Origin: Hyalangium gracile
GTDB taxonomy: Bacteria > Myxococcota > Myxococcia > Myxococcales > Myxococcaceae
NCBI RefSeq assembly: GCF_020103725.1
Contig: NZ_JAHXBG010000018.1
Span: forward strand, 176,266-240,265
Direction of reading: 5' to 3'
Length of the DNA stretch: 64,000 nucleotides
In this document: one piece after another, positions 61,016-64,000 of the stretch
How positions within the stretch are numbered: the first letter of the stretch is position 1
Layout: every line of letters starts with the position of its first letter
Position numbers and translations under genes: made by a program
The notes under the pieces: generated by a model
Databases searched by the model: none
Seen by the model: only the letters and a program-made list of their open reading frames with translations
Told to the model about the DNA's origin: nothing

Positions 61016-63859
61016 TCAGGGGCGGAGGAGGGCTCCGACACTCTCGGTAGGCATCTCGAGCCGGTGAACCTGTCCCGGCGGGAGCGTGTACCGGGAGGAG
61101 GGGCCCCGGGTGCCGCACCACTGCACCTCCACCTCCACCGTGGCGCCTGGGGCGAGGGTCCCCAGGCCGAAGTGCAGGCGGCGGTCTCCCTGGGCCGCGA
61201 GCCCCGTGACGGCCTGTTTCTGCTGCACCTGCCGCCGGCCATCGGGTGAGGTGAGGCGCACCTGGCTGCCCAGCGCCTCCCGGTTGCACCGCTTGCCGTC
61301 TCCGATGAGATCCACCGCCACCCAGGCGTTCTGGCGACTCTCCTCGGGCATGTTGAGGAAGAGGGAGGGCGGTCCGAGCTGGTTCGCCATCGCGACGTCC
61401 AGCCTCCCATCTCCATCCAGGTCGACGAGCGCCACGCCTCGGGTGTTCTCTCCGGAGCGCAGGCCCACCGGGTCGCGCGCATCGACGAACTGGGGCCGGG
61501 CCTCCGGGCCCCGGTTGAGGAACACGCGGCGTCGCTCGTTCTCGAAGATGCAGTAGCCGCGCAGGTCGGCCCACGCGTCCGCGTACGTGTGGATGTCGGG
61601 CCCGGACTGCGCGAACTTGTGGTGGGTGTACCAGAAGGAGGGGCAGCGCTCGCTCACGCGGCCCGTGCCCGTCTCGAAGCGGTCATCGAGATAGCCGTTC
61701 CCCTGGACGACGTCCGGGAAGCCATCGTCGTCCAGGTCGCCGATGCCAGCGCCCCAGCCGAAGTGGTTCTCGTTCAGCAGGCCGCGCCGGCTGGCCTCGT
61801 CGGTGAAGCGCACCTGTCCCGTGTCGGGATCCACGCCGCCGTTCACCCACAGCAGGGAGCCCTCGGCCAGGATGGGCACATGGGCGTTCGACACGTAGAG
61901 GTCCAACCGCCCGTCCCCGGTGAGGTCGAACGCGGTGCTGTTCATGCCCTTGTAGGTGTCTCGGCCGATCTCTCCGAAGAAGCGCCCCTCCACGTGCGTG
62001 AAGCGCGGCTCCGTCGGGCTGCCGGTGTTCAGGTACAGATCATCCGGCCCGAAGTCGTTGGCGAAGTAGAGGTCCTCATCTCCGTCCCCGTCGAGGTCGG
62101 CCGCCGAGAGCGCCAGCGTCCAGTGGGTGGCGGTGAGGCCGAGCGCTCGGGCGTCGAGCCGCTCGAAGCGGCCTCCTCCGAGGTTGCGCAGCACCTCCGT
62201 GGGCCCTCCGTTGTCGGCCTTGTGCCAGGAGCTGTGCAGGAAGGCGAACATGCGTCGGTCGCCCTCGTACTCGGGCTGGGGCAGGTGGAAGACGTTGATC
62301 CTGCGGCCCGCGTCGTCTTCCCGGCGCACGGTCGAGCGGATGAGCACGTCCAGCCGCCCGTCCGCGTCCAGATCGACCACCGTGCTGGCGTAGCCCGTGA
62401 CGTAGAGTGACTCCAGGCCCGAGCCCTCCGTGGCATCGGTGAAGCCTGGCGTTCCTTCCTCGGTCAGCCGGTTCAGCAGCAGGCGCGGCGGCCCGAACGC
62501 CACGGGCAGGAGGATGTCGAGGTCCCCATCGTTGTCGCTGTCGAAGAACAGCCCCATGCCGGCGAAGCCGTTCTTCGTCGCGTCGCGATCGATGGGCTCG
62601 GTGGGCAGCGGGATGCGCTCGAAGCGCAGGTGTCCCGGCTCGGAGGCGTTGCGGAACAGGGCCACGCGGTGGCCCTCGGCGGCGAGGGGCGAGATGAAGA
62701 GCAGGTCGCTCCGGCCATCCCGGTCGATGTCGCCGGTGGCCACCGCCGCGCCGACGCTGAGGATCCACTTGGCGACGTGTGCCAGGCGCGGGTCCAGCTG
62801 CGTCAGCAGGCTCCCGTCGTGGGGGAGGCGGATGCCCGCGTCCGCCTGGGCGACCTCCGTGAGCTGGAACGTGGCGCGCGCCTCCTCCGCCGCGGGCCTG
62901 AGCACGAGGCGCCAGGCCAGGACCGCGGGGACGACCAGCAGCGCGGCCACGGCGACACGGCGCGCGAGGCCCAGGTCGAAGGTACCGCGCGCCCAGACCG
63001 CCAGCCCCTGGGAGCGCAGCCGCCGGGCGTGCTGTAGCAGGAAGCGACCGGACTGCACGGTGAAGGCCGCGTAGAAGAACGTGAAGAGGCTCTGGCCGGC
63101 GTGGAAGAGCAGATCGAGGAACGCGACGAGGAAGGCCGCGAGCACCTGCCCGCGCACCGTGGGAGGCGAGGTGCGCGGGTCGGTCATCATGAAGAACGTG
63201 AACAGGTAGAACGGAGGCGTGGTGAGGCTGCCGACGATGAGCACCTCGGGCGGGGTGTGGTGGCGCACCAGCCACGCACGCAGCAGGAGGAACAGGAAGT
63301 AGAAGCCGAGGAAGGAGAGGACGAGCGCGTGGCGCTCCACTCGGAAGAGGAAGAGCAGCAGCGCCGTGAGGATGATGACCCCGGACATGACGCCGCTGCC
63401 GCCCCACTGGTAGGCGGGCGAGCTGGTGATGAGGTCCCCGAAGAAGAGCAGCGTGGTGGCCACGCCGAAGAGCGAGGGGTTGATGACGTGACGGCCCTCG
63501 ACGGTGAGCAGGTGCTTGGAGGCCACGGCGAGGAACACCGGCACCAGCATCAGCAGCGGGTCGTGCGCGTAGTTGAGCAGCAGCGCCAGCGACAGCGAGG
63601 AGATGACCGCGGAGAGCGGGAAGAGCAGCCGCCGCTTCAGGAGCAGGTGGAGGAGGACATCCAGCCCCGCCGCCGCGAGGACGGTGGTGAGGATCTGCCC
63701 CGGGCTGCGGTTGAAGCCGAGCACCGTGGTGCCCAGCACGGCGAAGGAGGCGAGCAGCAGCGCGAAGGGGATTCGCGCATCGCCCCTCGACGGCAGGCCG
63801 TCCACGGCGAGCTCATGGCCGAGGACGCGGGCCTGCACGGTCAACGGAGCCGAGATCAT
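61016..63859 (-). CDS. RnfD/NqrB-like membrane domain fused to FG-GAP/UnbV repeat protein
   Basis: The 947-residue protein begins with about nine membrane helices (30-300) that carry RnfD/NqrB-type signatures: INPSLFGV near 125-133 and TDPRTSPPTVRGQ near 227-239. Residues 365-800 are FG-GAP/VCBS repeats with calcium loops of the DxDxDGxxD type (DIDRDGRSD, DSDNDGDLD, DLDGDGDED, DLDDDGFPD, DLDGDGRLD). The end is an ASPIC/UnbV module (LGSQVRLTSPDGRR). Repeat proteins of this CRTAC1 kind are normally exported; here the propeller is tied to a membrane domain usually found in ion-pumping redox complexes. No other rnf or nqr gene is present. Confidence 0.82.
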   Translation of the reverse strand: MISAPLTVQARVLGHELAVDGLPSRGDARIPFALLLASFAVLGTTVLGFNRSPGQILTTVLAAAGLDVLLHLLLKRRLLFPLSAVISSLSLALLLNYAHDPLLMLVPVFLAVASKHLLTVEGRHVINPSLFGVATTLLFFGDLITSSPAYQWGGSGVMSGVIILTALLLFLFRVERHALVLSFLGFYFLFLLLRAWLVRHHTPPEVLIVGSLTTPPFYLFTFFMMTDPRTSPPTVRGQVLAAFLVAFLDLLFHAGQSLFTFFYAAFTVQSGRFLLQHARRLRSQGLAVWARGTFDLGLARRVAVAALLVVPAVLAWRLVLRPAAEEARATFQLTEVAQADAGIRLPHDGSLLTQLDPRLAHVAKWILSVGAAVATGDIDRDGRSDLLFISPLAAEGHRVALFRNASEPGHLRFERIPLPTEPIDRDATKNGFAGMGLFFDSDNDGDLDILLPVAFGPPRLLLNRLTEEGTPGFTDATEGSGLESLYVTGYASTVVDLDADGRLDVLIRSTVRREDDAGRRINVFHLPQPEYEGDRRMFAFLHSSWHKADNGGPTEVLRNLGGGRFERLDARALGLTATHWTLALSAADLDGDGDEDLYFANDFGPDDLYLNTGSPTEPRFTHVEGRFFGEIGRDTYKGMNSTAFDLTGDGRLDLYVSNAHVPILAEGSLLWVNGGVDPDTGQVRFTDEASRRGLLNENHFGWGAGIGDLDDDGFPDVVQGNGYLDDRFETGTGRVSERCPSFWYTHHKFAQSGPDIHTYADAWADLRGYCIFENERRRVFLNRGPEARPQFVDARDPVGLRSGENTRGVALVDLDGDGRLDVAMANQLGPPSLFLNMPEESRQNAWVAVDLIGDGKRCNREALGSQVRLTSPDGRRQVQQKQAVTGLAAQGDRRLHFGLGTLAPGATVEVEVQWCGTRGPSSRYTLPPGQVHRLEMPTESVGALLRP

Positions 63860-63923
63860 ACCGGGAGGTTACCGCAGCCCGCGTGCGCAGGCGCGGTGTG
63901 CCTCCGGAACACCGTACCCCGGG

Positions 63924-64000
63924 CTACAAGCCGACCCGGACCATGAACTCGATCTCGCGCTCGGCGCTCGAGGGGTCATCGGTCTCACGGCACACGGCGG
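63924..64000 (-). CDS. C-terminal end of a protein, cut by window
   Basis: A minus-strand frame is open from base 64000 to a TAG at 63926-63924 and ends ...EREIEFMVRVGL. It has normal codon bias for this genome. Only 25 residues are visible; an outer-membrane-type end is possible but cannot be shown. Confidence 0.4.
   Translation of the reverse strand, partial: AVCRETDDPSSAEREIEFMVRVGL

Noticed and set aside
1..64000. CRISPR arrays, tRNA or rRNA genes, complete insertion sequences, prophage
   Set aside because: No regularly spaced repeats, cloverleaf-type sequences, transposase with terminal repeats or phage structural genes were seen by reading; the Rpn-type gene is a nuclease family member without element ends.

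Overview
The window is very GC-rich with strong G/C third-codon bias. It carries myxobacterial hallmarks: a Ser/Thr kinase with HRDVSPQN, many lipoproteins of unknown role, choice-of-anchor D and FG-GAP repeat proteins, several chemosensory-type proteins, ECF sigma factors, and a bacterial Thg1-like protein. I read it as chromosomal DNA of a Myxococcota member (Archangiaceae/Myxococcaceae type). No rRNA, tRNA, CRISPR array, complete insertion sequence or prophage was seen. Both ends cut genes.

Layout. 1-9.3 kb: TerB-like end, PhnD-like solute-binding domain without a signal peptide, Ser/Thr kinase, a 1000-residue choice-of-anchor D lipoprotein with a degenerate vWA-like end, then a lipoprotein / Upf1-like helicase / alpha-beta hydrolase operon. 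9.4-13 kb: a small membrane protein, an overlapping pair encoding a PNKP-like polynucleotide kinase and a Thg1-like 3'-5' polymerase, and two low-complexity proteins. 13.1-15.7 kb: exported M20 amidohydrolase divergent from an Mrr-type endonuclease, with nested inverted repeats between them. 15.9-20.7 kb: a minus-strand chemosensory-type operon (CheY, REC-CheW, spliced CheW-REC, CheB, a small exported protein broken by an in-frame TGA, DUF350, transglutaminase-like protein) with no CheA, CheR or MCP. 20.8-27.8 kb: GT39 glycosyltransferase, DUF255 thioredoxin-fold protein, HEAT protein, and an ECF sigma / NrsF-like anti-sigma operon. 28-35 kb: Rpn-type nuclease, a transglutaminase / GNAT / ATP-grasp operon, an HD phosphohydrolase and a NUDIX-MBL fusion.

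35-43.6 kb is accessory in character: protoglobin and a MarR regulator with a four-cysteine tail and a clear operator, DoxX, gene remnants, a frameshifted pseudogene, an AT-richer orphan of about 590 residues, a papain-like protein with Ser in place of the catalytic Cys, and an AraC / alpha-beta hydrolase pair. 43.7-46.2 kb holds a candidate undescribed system: a 57-residue peptide gene followed by two translationally coupled cupin-HEAT proteins. 46.2-54.7 kb: an M43-like protease with HMxxH in place of HExxH, an ECF sigma / anti-sigma / caspase-beta-barrel / lipoprotein operon, and a histidine kinase downstream of a lipoprotein. 55-64 kb: a histone-like basic protein, an S41 peptidase, a LysR regulator divergent from homogentisate dioxygenase and HPPD (tyrosine catabolism), and an unusual RnfD/NqrB-like membrane domain fused to FG-GAP/UnbV repeats.

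Many genes overlap by 1-4 bases, so most clusters are probably translationally coupled operons. All functional calls rest on motif reading; no database search was run.
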